In this document: piece by piece, positions 15,649 to 23,684 of the stretch | How positions within the stretch are numbered: position 1 is the stretch's first letter | Layout: each line of letters opens with the position of its first letter | Assembly (NCBI GenBank): GCA_016212925.1 | Contig: JACRDF010000003.1 | Location: forward strand, 62,001-126,000 | Source of the DNA: Desulfomonile tiedjei | GTDB taxonomy: Bacteria > Desulfobacterota > Desulfomonilia > Desulfomonilales > Desulfomonilaceae | Direction: 5' to 3' | DNA: 64,000 nt | Notes under the pieces: model-generated | What the model was told of the DNA's origin: nothing | The model's database searches: none | The model's input: only the letters and a program-made list of their open reading frames with translations | Program-made: the position numbers and the translations under genes

Positions 15649-15767
15649 GATGCCGGACATCAGGTGGAACCGGAGCCATTGGCCGGCCTTGACTGCACAG
15701 GGCCGCAATCCACCATAGGTTGCTTTTCCTGCTTAAAATCCAAGGTGCTGTCGGGTTGGTTACTCAT
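15639..15767 (-). other. In-frame N-terminal extension of hgcA interrupted by TGA (selenocysteine candidate)
   Basis: ATG 15767 has an AGAAAGGGA ribosome site and overlaps the arsR stop codon by translational coupling (ATGAGTAA). It opens 35 codons (MSNQPDSTLDFKQEKQPMVD, then CGPVQSRPANGSGST). Codon 36 is TGA (15662-15660), next is TGT (Cys), and eight codons after the TGA starts the frame annotated as hgcA. Nothing else breaks the frame. Decoding TGA as selenocysteine would give 396 residues with a Sec-Cys pair. Alternatives are a genuine nonsense or sequencing change, or a coupled 35-codon leader peptide. Confidence 0.5.
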
Positions 15768-16251
15768 GTGCGATGTTCCCTTTCTGTTGAATGGACTCGT
15801 CTCCCACCTGTGACGATCCGTTCCCGGCATGGTCGAATGAAACAGGCAGCGAATCGCCCGGCCCCATTAAGGGTAGAGTTTGTTCGCGTCTGGTGTCTTC
15901 CATCAAGCACAGGCCACGGTCGAGGAGGATTTGGACGCAGGGGTCCACAAACTTGTAGAAGATGTTGCTCCCCTGGCGCCGCGCAGAGACTATGCGCCGA
16001 TCCACCAGCCGCTGAAGCTGGTTGGACACTGCTTGAGCCTTCATGCCGAGCCGCTCCGCCAAATCGTTAACGCAAATTTCCTGGCAGCAAACCATTGTAT
16101 GAAGCATCCTCAAACGCGTCCGGTTTGCGAGGACCTTGAACAGCCCTTCCAGTTCGGCCGCGAGTCGCTCGGACAGCAGGGAGCTTCCATCGTCTTGGCT
16201 TTTTGCGGGGCAGCAAACGTTTCGGACCTTAGCGATGAGATTTTCGGTCAT
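15760..16251 (-). CDS. ArsR/SmtB-family metal(loid)-responsive repressor
   Basis: A 163-residue transcriptional repressor. The winged-helix core begins LFKVLANRTRLRMLHTM, and the recognition helix is in NDLAERLGMKAQAVSNQLQR. Candidate metal ligands are Cys-Cys in NVCCPAKS, Cys-Cys in MVCCQEICVND, and cysteines in the C-terminal DPCVQILLDRGLCL. The start is ATG 16251, with GGAGAG upstream. An internal palindrome over its promoter (16276-16303) indicates autoregulation. Its stop overlaps the ATG of the hgcA-frame extension, so hgcAB should be under its control. Arsenic, mercury or another thiophilic ion are possible effectors. Confidence 0.88.
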   Translation of the reverse strand: MTENLIAKVRNVCCPAKSQDDGSSLLSERLAAELEGLFKVLANRTRLRMLHTMVCCQEICVNDLAERLGMKAQAVSNQLQRLVDRRIVSARRQGSNIFYKFVDPCVQILLDRGLCLMEDTRREQTLPLMGPGDSLPVSFDHAGNGSSQVGDESIQQKGNIAHE

Positions 16252-16275
16252 AGTCAGGCTCTCCAGTAGATAGTA

Positions 16276-16303
16276 ATTACAGCATATAGTGTAATGCTGT
16301 AAT
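16276..16303. promoter_or_regulatory. ArsR operator: 10-bp perfect inverted repeat
   Basis: ATTACAGCAT (16276-16285) and ATGCTGTAAT (16294-16303) form a perfect 10-bp-arm palindrome with 8-bp spacer, 25 bp before the arsR start. It is an A/T-rich imperfect match to ArsR/SmtB 12-2-12 operators. Confidence 0.75.
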
Positions 16304-16309
16304 GTCAAG
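16287..16309 (-). promoter_or_regulatory. Promoter of arsR-hgcA-hgcB
   Basis: On the minus strand TTGACA is followed after 16 bp by TATGCT. Both elements overlap the 16276-16303 palindrome, so a bound repressor would block RNA polymerase. Confidence 0.6.
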
Positions 16310-16431
16310 GATTTTTTGAGCACAACTCCCTGAAATACTCGGAGCCACAACAGGGTTGTCTTGCAACCACGTTTCCGGTAACATCATCCACGTATCGAGG
16401 GAGTTTTAGCGAAACAGGAAGGAGTCGTCAC

Positions 16432-16758
16432 ATGCCGCCAACGGTAGGAGAAATTGTGGAAGCCATGCCCGGACGATTTAACCCTGACGCTGCGGCTGGG
16501 CTGGACGCGGTCTTCCAATTCGACATCTCAGGAGATCAGGCTGGTCAATGGCACCTGCTAGTCAAGGATCAAAGCTGCCGGATTCTGGAGGGAAGCCACG
16601 CGAGCCCCAATGTGACTTTTTCCATGGCGAGCAGTGATTTTGTAGAGATGATGACCGGCAAGCTGTCAGGGCAGGCGGCGTTCTTTTCAGGTAAATTACG
16701 AGTTTCCGGCGATCTCATGATGGCTCAGAGGCTGGAAAGCCTATTTAAGAAAGGCTAG
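16432..16758 (+). CDS. SCP2 sterol-carrier domain protein
   Basis: A 108-residue single-domain protein of the SCP2 fold (lipid-binding). Visible are the domain's central strand VFQFDISGDQAGQWHLLVKD, the PNVTFSMASSDFVEMMTGKL segment (equivalent of 'DVTI.MS.ED...L..GKL') and the C-terminal MMAQRLESLFKKG helix. In bacteria such proteins are thought to bind fatty acyl or sterol-like lipids in the cytoplasm. ATG at 16432 has AGGAAGGAG upstream. Its stop overlaps the convergent serine hydrolase stop by two bases. Confidence 0.85.
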   Translation: MPPTVGEIVEAMPGRFNPDAAAGLDAVFQFDISGDQAGQWHLLVKDQSCRILEGSHASPNVTFSMASSDFVEMMTGKLSGQAAFFSGKLRVSGDLMMAQRLESLFKKG

Positions 16759-18014
16759 TCCCCGATCTCGCCCCTGATTGTGTCGTGTACCAGCGGCCGG
16801 AAGGCTTTGATTCGCTGGTCTGATTCGCCCATAAAAACCCTGTTGGTGAGAAGGACTACAATAAGTTCCTTTTCAGGGTCTATCCAGAGCGACGTGCCTG
16901 TGAATCCTGTGTGTCCCAGACTGTCAGGGGCAAAGAAGCGGCCACTCGACGAATCCTTTTCGGATGGGGTATCGAACCCCAGGGCTCTGGTGCATCCTTC
17001 CACGAATCCTGCGCGCGCGCAGAAAGAGCGAACAGATGCGGGATCGAAATGACTCTTCCTAGATTTCAAACCCGCGAGAATCTCCTCCGCAAGATGGCTA
17101 ACACCTTTGGCAGTCCCGAATAGTCCCGCGTGGCCCGAGACTCCGCCCATGGCTCGGCAGTTCAGGTCGTGGACGAGCCCCGGCTGGTCCCCGCGGTGTG
17201 TCAGGGCTATCCTGTTTTGGTCCTGCTGAGGCTTGAACATCAGTTGATCACTGAGTTTCAGCGGCGCGTAGATTTCTTCTTCGGCAAACTGATTTATGCT
17301 GCGGCCGGTTTCACGTTCGATGATCGCGGCCAGCAGCATGAAGCCCAGATCTGAATACAGACAGCCCTTGCCCGGCTCATATTCAAGAGATTCAGCCATT
17401 ATTCTTTCGTAGCACCGAATCGGTGGGCCGGGTACGTACGAAAACAGATAGTAGGGTCTCCACGCAGGAAGGCCGGAGCCGTGGGCCAGGAGTTGTCTCG
17501 GCGTAATCCCTCTTTTGTCCGGAGGGGGCTCAGGAAACCAATGGGACAGCGGCCGGTCCAGAATGCCGGGGTTGGTCGCACTTACCAGCATCCAGCAAGG
17601 GGTTGTGGTGAGAACTTTGGTGAGCGACGCCAGATCGAACAGAGTATCTCCCTGAACCGCTGCGGTCCCGGGGTCCCCGATTGTCCCGTACGATTTCCGG
17701 AACAAAATCCGGCCTTGTTGAACCACTCTCAGTGCTGCCGCGGTGAATAACCGCTCTGCGAGGGCTTGGTTCATCAGTTTGTCAGTGAGTTGGAATGCAC
17801 TTGTTGGCACAGTCTCACCCCGCAGCTCTGAATTCATCCCGACTCCCATGATACAGAATGCCACAGCGAAGCATGAAAATGCCCGGTGTCGCCACGAGGC
17901 CGTCACAATTCTCGCACCACTCGCCCGTACCCGCAGGAACCTTTGGTAAATCCGCCGCGCCGCTTTTGCCGGGCATTCACTGATAGGACCGGCATTTTCA
18001 TGAGAAAAGCACAT
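16755..18014 (-). CDS. Secreted beta-lactamase-family serine hydrolase
   Basis: A 419-residue class C beta-lactamase/esterase-like protein. After a basic N-terminal stretch comes a hydrophobic segment (CFAVAFCIMGVGM), so the true start may be internal and the protein exported. The nucleophile motif is LFDLASLTKVL (Ser-x-x-Lys), followed by a Tyr-x-Asp in CLYSDLGFML replacing Tyr-x-Asn. DSLGHTGFTGTSLWIDPEKE, with HTGFTGT, is the usual third box. Such proteins hydrolyse muropeptides, esters or beta-lactams; the substrate is unknown. No SD is seen at the 18014 ATG. Confidence 0.82.
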   Translation of the reverse strand: MCFSHENAGPISECPAKAARRIYQRFLRVRASGARIVTASWRHRAFSCFAVAFCIMGVGMNSELRGETVPTSAFQLTDKLMNQALAERLFTAAALRVVQQGRILFRKSYGTIGDPGTAAVQGDTLFDLASLTKVLTTTPCWMLVSATNPGILDRPLSHWFPEPPPDKRGITPRQLLAHGSGLPAWRPYYLFSYVPGPPIRCYERIMAESLEYEPGKGCLYSDLGFMLLAAIIERETGRSINQFAEEEIYAPLKLSDQLMFKPQQDQNRIALTHRGDQPGLVHDLNCRAMGGVSGHAGLFGTAKGVSHLAEEILAGLKSRKSHFDPASVRSFCARAGFVEGCTRALGFDTPSEKDSSSGRFFAPDSLGHTGFTGTSLWIDPEKELIVVLLTNRVFMGESDQRIKAFRPLVHDTIRGEIGD

Positions 18015-18029
18015 CGGCAGCGGTCAATT

Positions 18030-19103
18030 TCATCTAATGGGTCCGGCTTTGGCTGGCTTCAGGGCTTCGTTGTGAAATACAAGTAAGGCCAGCGAGCCTG
18101 GACCCTGGTTGAAAATGTAATCGTGGGGGCCGGTAAGAACATGGTACCTATGCGCTATTCCGTTTGACATCAACAGCTTGTGCATCTTCTCTACCGACGG
18201 AGCCAGAGGATCTTTGTCACTGGTAACGAGCTGGATGGACCGTTTCTTCAACAGATCGGCCTTTGCCCGTACCAGGTCCCGATACACGTCCAGAAAAGGC
18301 CCGAACGCGCCCTGCACCGAACCGATGCTTGCGAAGACCTCAGGATACTTCAGCCCATAATACATGGACCTCGCGCCGCCCATAGACACGCCATCCACTC
18401 CAATTCTGTCCGGATCGACCCGGTAGCGTTTTTTCAACTCCGGAATCAGCTCATCCATTATGTACGCTTCGTATTCAGGGAACTCCAGCGCGCTTCCGAG
18501 GGCCAGAGGCGGCGAGTACGGGCAAGCCAGGATAAGGCCGTCATAGGGCCGCCGCTTCAGCCTCGCGTTAAACGACTTCAAATGCGCTTCTGAAACCAGG
18601 CCTCTGAAGTCTTTGGCATCCAGGTGATTATTCTGAAGGGCCCGTACCGCCTCGTCAGTCTTATAATAGTGCATCCACGCGAGAGCGCCCTGTTTAGGGG
18701 GTTTGACGCATTCCCCCGCGCCGCCGAAAGCTATAACAAGCGGGTACCTTTTATTGGGATGTTTTTCGTACCCTAGAGGAAGCGTCACGGCAACTACCGC
18801 ATCAGGGAAGCTTGCCGATTTGATGGTCACAGAGTCCCCCTGGGTCTTGTACCCGGTCAGCTTTTCAACCGACACGCCACCAGCCGCAGGAGGTCGAGGC
18901 AGAGAAGTGATGCCGTCCTTTTCCGGTCCTGTCTTGTCGGATTGAATCTTCAGCCCCGCCCGGGTCAGCCCTTTTTCTTCATGATAAGGCCCCGCGGGCG
19001 GCGTTTCGCGGGAAACAGAGGGCGTCAAGACCGGTTTGGAAGAATCATCTCCGGAGCTGGAGCATCCAAACGCCACAGCCGCGACCAGAATTGCAGCGAT
19101 CAT
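18030..19103 (-). CDS. Lipoprotein alpha/beta-hydrolase esterase
   Basis: A 357-residue esterase-D-like lipoprotein. The hydrophobic start ends with a lipobox (VAFGC), then a Ser/Asp/Pro-rich tether. The alpha/beta-hydrolase core has an oxyanion-loop region (YPLVIAFGGAGECV), the nucleophile elbow GVDGVSMGGARSM (Gly-x-Ser-x-Gly) and a late His in LTGPHDYIFNQG. The start is unclear. ATG 19103 lacks a ribosome site, while GGAGG at 19136-19140 lies 5 bp before an in-frame CTG at 19130, giving a better-charged signal peptide (SARHLHITM). It follows the upstream region without an obvious operon partner. Confidence 0.82.
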   Translation of the reverse strand: MIAAILVAAVAFGCSSSGDDSSKPVLTPSVSRETPPAGPYHEEKGLTRAGLKIQSDKTGPEKDGITSLPRPPAAGGVSVEKLTGYKTQGDSVTIKSASFPDAVVAVTLPLGYEKHPNKRYPLVIAFGGAGECVKPPKQGALAWMHYYKTDEAVRALQNNHLDAKDFRGLVSEAHLKSFNARLKRRPYDGLILACPYSPPLALGSALEFPEYEAYIMDELIPELKKRYRVDPDRIGVDGVSMGGARSMYYGLKYPEVFASIGSVQGAFGPFLDVYRDLVRAKADLLKKRSIQLVTSDKDPLAPSVEKMHKLLMSNGIAHRYHVLTGPHDYIFNQGPGSLALLVFHNEALKPAKAGPIR

Positions 19104-19556
19104 GGTTATGTGCAGATGCCTTGCAGACAGAAGTACCTCCTGGCTTGAACCGAAACTTCCAGGCCCAGTTTATGAAACAATGCCGAAGAAGCAAAGGTCT
19201 TTTGCGAGAAGTACATCGAGGGGCCGAATTTTTTTCCGAATCGGGAAGGCCCATCCCGTCATTCCGCTGCGCGGGCAAACAACGAATAATCAGTTGAATC
19301 GGACACGGACCTGCCAAAGCCCAGATCCGTGGCACCCCTGGGCCGATATTGATGGGCTGTTGGGTGCCACTGACCTGGGCACCAGGTCAGTGCTGCTTGC
19401 GCTTCGAAGTCATCTTCACGGTTTGAAAGCGAGGCGGCATCGTTCCTGCGGAAGCAGGAATCCAGCCCTGCGTCTCGCCGGATTCCCTGGGTTCCCGCTT
19501 TCGCGGGAACGACGGAAGAGCAAGTTGGAAGGATCAAGAAGCCTTGGCTGTTGGGT
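19104..19556. other. Intergenic region with two palindromic repeats
   Basis: Contains hairpin 19368-19392 (11-bp arms CACTGACCTGG/CCAGGTCAGTG, following a GGGTGCCACT motif shared with other repeats here) and the repeat at 19440-19514. No gene recognised. Confidence 0.6.
19440..19514. repeat. Palindromic dispersed repeat ('CGTTCC...GGAACG')
   Basis: Outer arms CGTTCC and GGAACG and inner short hairpins (GAAGCAGGAATCCAG with GGATTCCCTGG; GTTCCCGCTTTCGCGGGAAC) give a nested palindromic element of the kind dispersed in deltaproteobacterial and other genomes. Confidence 0.55.
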
Positions 19557-20732
19557 TTAGTTCGCAGCAGGGACCAGGCTGAACACGTGAACCTTCTTGC
19601 TGATGTTCTTGAAGCTCATTGATCCTCGGTCGAAGACGGTCATTTTGTCCTGAACTCGGCTTGCCGTTTCAGGACCGAGCAGTATATCCCCTTCCGCTGC
19701 CGCGTTAGCGATGCGGGATGCCAGATTCGTTGCCGAGCCTGAAGCTGTAAAGGTTGTCCTCGTGCCGGAAGAACCTTTAAATCTGTTCATCCCCACAGAC
19801 GCTTTTCCCGAATTGATCCCCATGTTCACCACAATCGGATAAAAAAGGCCTTCCAGCTCCCGATTAATGTCTTGAACGCGTCGCCGGATTTGCAGGGCCG
19901 CGCTTGCGGCATTTAACGCGTTGGTCTGTTCCTCTCCCTGAAAGATCGCCATCAGGCCATCTCCCGCGGTTTCGTTGACATCTCCGTCAAACGAGTAAAT
20001 CACATCGAGAAAGCTGGAGAAGTATTTTTCGATGACAAAATTGACCTTGTCCTGGGTAAGCGATTCGCTAATGCGAGTGTAGTCCGCGACGTCCAAGAAG
20101 AGCACTGATACGTCTATTTCCCGTCGATTCAATGCAGGAGCGTCGGGGTTCTTTTCAACTATGCGCCGTACCGTCTCGGGCACGAAAGTCCTGATGTGCT
20201 GGAGGATGCGCTCCAGGGTCAGCTTCTCCTTGGCCATCTTGGAGTATTTTTTCGCGTTGATGATCGTGTTCGTGGCAAGGTCGGCCAGATCGGTGAGCAT
20301 GACAATGTGCTTATCTTCAATAACATGCCCTTTCTCGGTGACCACGTTCAGCACCGCTAGAGGTTCAGTCCCGTCGTAGATGGGCATGGCGATTTCGCAA
20401 ATTTCCTCCCCGGAGCCTCTGTGGACTACCGCACCGGGAACTTCCGGGTGAATTGCGCATTGAAAAGCCATTGGTTCACCCAGGGCCTGTTGGACTATGT
20501 CCTTGCCGCGTTTGCACATGTGGCAGTTGATATTCTCCTTTTCCATGGTGCAGTGCAGGGGGCGCGTGTAATTGGGGGCATCAGGGTCCACCAGTATAAG
20601 ACAGGCTTCTTTGGCGTAAGGGACGGTGATTTTGGCTTCATCGCGGATAATCTCGAGAATGTCCCCTATGTGGAGGCACGAGGTGATCTTCTTGGCCACG
20701 CGAAATAGGTTCTCAAAGCGTTCTTTGTACAT
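19557..20732 (-). CDS. GAF-domain class III adenylate/guanylate cyclase
   Basis: A 391-residue soluble signalling enzyme. Residues about 25-175 form a GAF sensor with a cysteine cluster (HCTMEKENINCHMCKRG, then FQCAIHP) that could ligate metal or haem; this is an inference. A short coiled linker leads to a class III cyclase domain (about 205-385). It begins VLFLDVADYTRISESL with the metal Asp, then GDVNETAGDGLMAIF (second metal Asp in AGDG), and ASRIANAA near the substrate-binding region. The product would be cAMP or cGMP. The gene stands alone, divergent from the sigma-54 activator. Confidence 0.88.
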   Translation of the reverse strand: MYKERFENLFRVAKKITSCLHIGDILEIIRDEAKITVPYAKEACLILVDPDAPNYTRPLHCTMEKENINCHMCKRGKDIVQQALGEPMAFQCAIHPEVPGAVVHRGSGEEICEIAMPIYDGTEPLAVLNVVTEKGHVIEDKHIVMLTDLADLATNTIINAKKYSKMAKEKLTLERILQHIRTFVPETVRRIVEKNPDAPALNRREIDVSVLFLDVADYTRISESLTQDKVNFVIEKYFSSFLDVIYSFDGDVNETAGDGLMAIFQGEEQTNALNAASAALQIRRRVQDINRELEGLFYPIVVNMGINSGKASVGMNRFKGSSGTRTTFTASGSATNLASRIANAAAEGDILLGPETASRVQDKMTVFDRGSMSFKNISKKVHVFSLVPAAN

Positions 20733-20907
20733 GACCGGTCCTCAAGCGACTGCTTGCGTAGATCGTCGGTTGATTTATCAGTACAGCCATTGCAGCCTTT
20801 TTTCAAGGCCAAGACCACGATCCCACGTTCTGTGACACCTCCAGATCTTAACCTCCTTCTATTACATAGTTCACTTCGCGGAAGAATGACTTGACCTAAG
20901 TCAAAAC

Positions 20908-22419
20908 ATGCGAATTTTGTTTGCTTCGCTGCGCAAATCCCTTGGATTGACCGGTGGACAAGGATATTGTAAGCTGTTGAAACCTGACGCAGAAAAGAGG
21001 AGAGGTCTTTTGTCCCCTTTCCGCGGCCTTCACATCAACGGGCTTTGCGAATCCTCAGTAGGTTTGCTCCGATTCCTGGATGAAATTCCGGTGGGCATCG
21101 TAGTTTTCAATCGAGATCGTAAAGTGCTGATCATCAATCGAGCGCTGGAAGCTCTGACGGGTTTCCTGCCCCAGGAGGCCTACGGTATACCGTGCCATTA
21201 TCTCCTCCGGAGCAACGTGTGCCTTCAAGGGTGCCAGAACAACCCGGTGGGGAAAGGCTCCGAGCCTGTCTGCACCGAAGCCAACATAATTAATAAGAGT
21301 CGCCAGAAAATCCCCGTTCGTCTAACCATGGGACCCCTTCTCGATGTAAAAGGCAAGCTTGTGGGGTTTATCGAATCCGTGGAAGACATCCGGTCCCTGG
21401 AGGAGCCCACGGACGAATCGGGCAAATCCTTTCTATTTGAAAAAATGGTTGGCAGAAGCCATGAGATTCAGCGCATTTTTCGCGTGATTCCCGTGATCGC
21501 TCAGACCGACTCTTCTGTGTTGATTACCGGCCAAACCGGCACAGGCAAGGATTTTGTGGCTGAGGCGATACACTCTGCTTCGAGCCGAGCCAAAGGCCCT
21601 TTTATAAAGGTCAACTGCGGGGCTTTGCCCGAAACCCTCCTCGAATCAGAACTGTTCGGCCATCAGAAAGGGGCTTTCACGGGAGCGGTGGAAAACAAAC
21701 CGGGCAGGTTCCGCCTGGCTCACAACGGGAGTCTGTACCTCACCGAAATAGGTGACCTGCCCCTGGGGCTTCAGGTAAAGCTGCTTTCTTTTCTCGATGA
21801 CAAGGTGCTCCATCCCTTGGGAAGCACAAAGGGTATTCATGTGGATGTGAGGGTGATTGCCGCGACTCACCGCAACCTGGAGCAGATGGTCCGCGAAGGC
21901 AAATTCAGAGAAGATCTGCTGTTCAGACTCAATGTGGTCCGAATGCATTTACCGCCGCTGATGAAACGCGGGGATGACATAAGGATGTTAATGGATCACT
22001 TCGTTCAAACCTTCAGCCCGAGATTCAAGAAAAAAGTCACCGGGTTCAGTGACGAAGCCAAGGAAATCCTTCTCAAATATCCCTATCCCGGCAACGTGAG
22101 GGAATTGAGGAACATAGTCGAGTACGCGGTCAATATATGCGAAGGCCACAGCATACAACCCGTGCACCTGCCGGCTTACGTCGTGGAATACGATCCAGAA
22201 AAGATCGAAGATAGCGGTTTGCCGGAAATCGGTCCAGCTCCGTTGCAGTCCGGTTCGGCCGACCGCTTCTCAGGAGTAAGCTGGGGCGAGGCTGAGCGCA
22301 AGCTCATAATCGACGCCATGGTGAGGGCAAAGGGAAGGCGGGCTGAAGCGGCTAAAATCCTCGGTTGGGGAAGAAGTACGCTATGGCGCAAAATGAAGCG
22401 CCACGGGCTGATGCCATGA
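20908..22419 (+). CDS. PAS-AAA-Fis sigma-54-dependent transcriptional activator
   Basis: A 503-residue enhancer-binding protein. PAS domain about 55-155 with a cysteine signature (SNVCLQGCQ) found in many deltaproteobacterial sensors. The AAA+ domain has Walker A GQTGTGKDFVAEA and the sigma-54 contact loop GAFTGA. Walker B reads LYLTEIGDL, with Thr where the Mg-binding Asp (LFLDEIG) is expected. The C-terminal Fis-type HTH is RRAEAAKILGWGRSTLWRKM. It overlaps the next gene by ATGA. A consensus sigma-54 promoter lies about 1 kb downstream at 23456, a plausible target. The changed Walker B may impair ATP hydrolysis. Confidence 0.93.
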   Translation: MRILFASLRKSLGLTGGQGYCKLLKPDAEKRRGLLSPFRGLHINGLCESSVGLLRFLDEIPVGIVVFNRDRKVLIINRALEALTGFLPQEAYGIPCHYLLRSNVCLQGCQNNPVGKGSEPVCTEANIINKSRQKIPVRLTMGPLLDVKGKLVGFIESVEDIRSLEEPTDESGKSFLFEKMVGRSHEIQRIFRVIPVIAQTDSSVLITGQTGTGKDFVAEAIHSASSRAKGPFIKVNCGALPETLLESELFGHQKGAFTGAVENKPGRFRLAHNGSLYLTEIGDLPLGLQVKLLSFLDDKVLHPLGSTKGIHVDVRVIAATHRNLEQMVREGKFREDLLFRLNVVRMHLPPLMKRGDDIRMLMDHFVQTFSPRFKKKVTGFSDEAKEILLKYPYPGNVRELRNIVEYAVNICEGHSIQPVHLPAYVVEYDPEKIEDSGLPEIGPAPLQSGSADRFSGVSWGEAERKLIIDAMVRAKGRRAEAAKILGWGRSTLWRKMKRHGLMP

Positions 22420-22814
22420 AAAAACCCCAGAGATCCCATCGCAGCGACCCGGCCGTGAACGTGACCAAGCTCCTTATTCCTTTGTTGGGGGATGATGTGG
22501 CCCCGCGGTTCGACTTGGCTCCGGAGGCCCTTATAGCTGTGATCCACTCGGAAAGCGGACTGATCGAAGACAGAACCATCATCCTGCCTGAAGCCTCGGC
22601 CGAATCGCTTTGCCATCTGATCCTGGCGGAAAAGGTCGACACGGTGGTCTGCTGCGGAATAGAGGACGAGTATTATCAGTACCTTATTTGGAAAAAGCTG
22701 AAGGTGATCGATTCCGTGATGGGTCCCTACGTCCGTGTCCTTGATAAAGCAATGAAGGGGACCTTGAGCAGCGGAGACAATTTGCTCGGTTCCAGGACGT
22801 CATCCAAGAAATGA
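22416..22814 (+). CDS. NifX/NifB-type dinitrogenase-cofactor-like protein
   Basis: A 132-residue protein of the dinitrogenase iron-molybdenum cofactor biosynthesis (NifX/NafY-like) family: DDVAPRFDLAPEALIAVI at the start and the conserved glycine-rich turn VDTVVCCGIEDEYYQYL. Outside nitrogen fixation such domains often bind iron-sulfur or metal clusters; no nif genes are present here. It starts at ATG 22416, overlapping the stop of the sigma-54 activator (ATGA), so both are one transcript and may act together. Its role is not clear. Confidence 0.8.
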   Translation: MKKPQRSHRSDPAVNVTKLLIPLLGDDVAPRFDLAPEALIAVIHSESGLIEDRTIILPEASAESLCHLILAEKVDTVVCCGIEDEYYQYLIWKKLKVIDSVMGPYVRVLDKAMKGTLSSGDNLLGSRTSSKK

Positions 22815-22904
22815 GCAGGAAACTTGGGGGGCATCTATCGGGAAAAACTCTTTTGTGGACTCGAATGTTCCCGGCAAGGTCTCCGGCCCGATTCACCAAA
22901 ATTT

Positions 22905-22967
22905 GGCGGGCATGGCCCGCCCTACGATCAGACGCGCATCCTCCTCGTAGGGCGGGCGGTGCCCGCC
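22905..22967. repeat. Long inverted repeat
   Basis: A 23-bp arm (22905-22927) pairs with 22945-22967 with two mismatches. The CGTAGGGCGGGC/GCCCGCC core recurs at 35754-35775, marking a dispersed repeat. Confidence 0.65.
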
Positions 22968-23455
22968 TTCTCTCACAGGTATAGATTGGAGACTCGTTCC
23001 CAGGTTCTTCCTGGGAATGCTTTCCCGCAGGCGCCGCTTCCAAAAGTCACACCTTGGACATGCACATGATTCAGCCGCCGTCACCGCACTATGGTAGCGG
23101 CCGGGCGTCCCTGCCGGCCATTCCTGATGTCACTTCTTTGAACGCGCATTGGTCTTAGTGAGCCCGACTCAGCATTGTCCCGACGGATCCCGGAAACCAG
23201 TCGGGGAAATCCTCCGATCACTAATTCTGAGACCGTTTCGAAAAGCCCGCCTAACCGATGGGAGTTCCCATCACATTGGAACGCGTTGGGAATTTGTACT
23301 CAAGGCCGCGGGATTTTTGGGACGGACAATCCACATACCGGTTGCATGCCAATTCGTTTCACTATGTTCCATGCCATGTATCATATTGTGTCATATTGAC
23401 GCGCACGGTAACTGACCCATAATCTAATACCCAAATATGATTAAATAAAGTACGA

Positions 23456-23472
23456 TTGGCACAGCGCTTGCT
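23456..23472 (+). promoter_or_regulatory. Sigma-54 (-24/-12) promoter
   Basis: TTGGCAC at 23456-23462 and TTGCT at 23468-23472 place GG and GC exactly ten bases apart, an almost ideal RpoN promoter. It is 213-229 bp upstream of the receiver gene at 23685 on the same strand. Confidence 0.8.
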
Positions 23473-23684
23473 CTCCCATAAAAGCGTCCACAGTTCGAGT
23501 TCTTAACGGACAGGATCTCTGTCCGCTAATCGTAAAAGACATTCTTTAAGATTCGAGGGTGATTAACATTTGAAAAAGCGCGCTCCAGCGCGACCCTCCT
23601 CTCAGCAGGGCGAGTTTCACTCGGAATCTCAATGGCGCAGTTTGGCAGAGAGAAACGGCACAAGAGAATTGAGGAGTTTGGTAC

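Larger units (their letters stand above)
22815..23684. other. 870-bp non-coding region with inverted repeat and sigma-54 promoter
   Basis: Contains the inverted repeat 22905-22967 and the sigma-54 promoter 23456-23472, plus an AT-rich tract 23340-23450. I see no credible gene, tRNA or riboswitch; short open frames lack ribosome sites. Confidence 0.55.
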
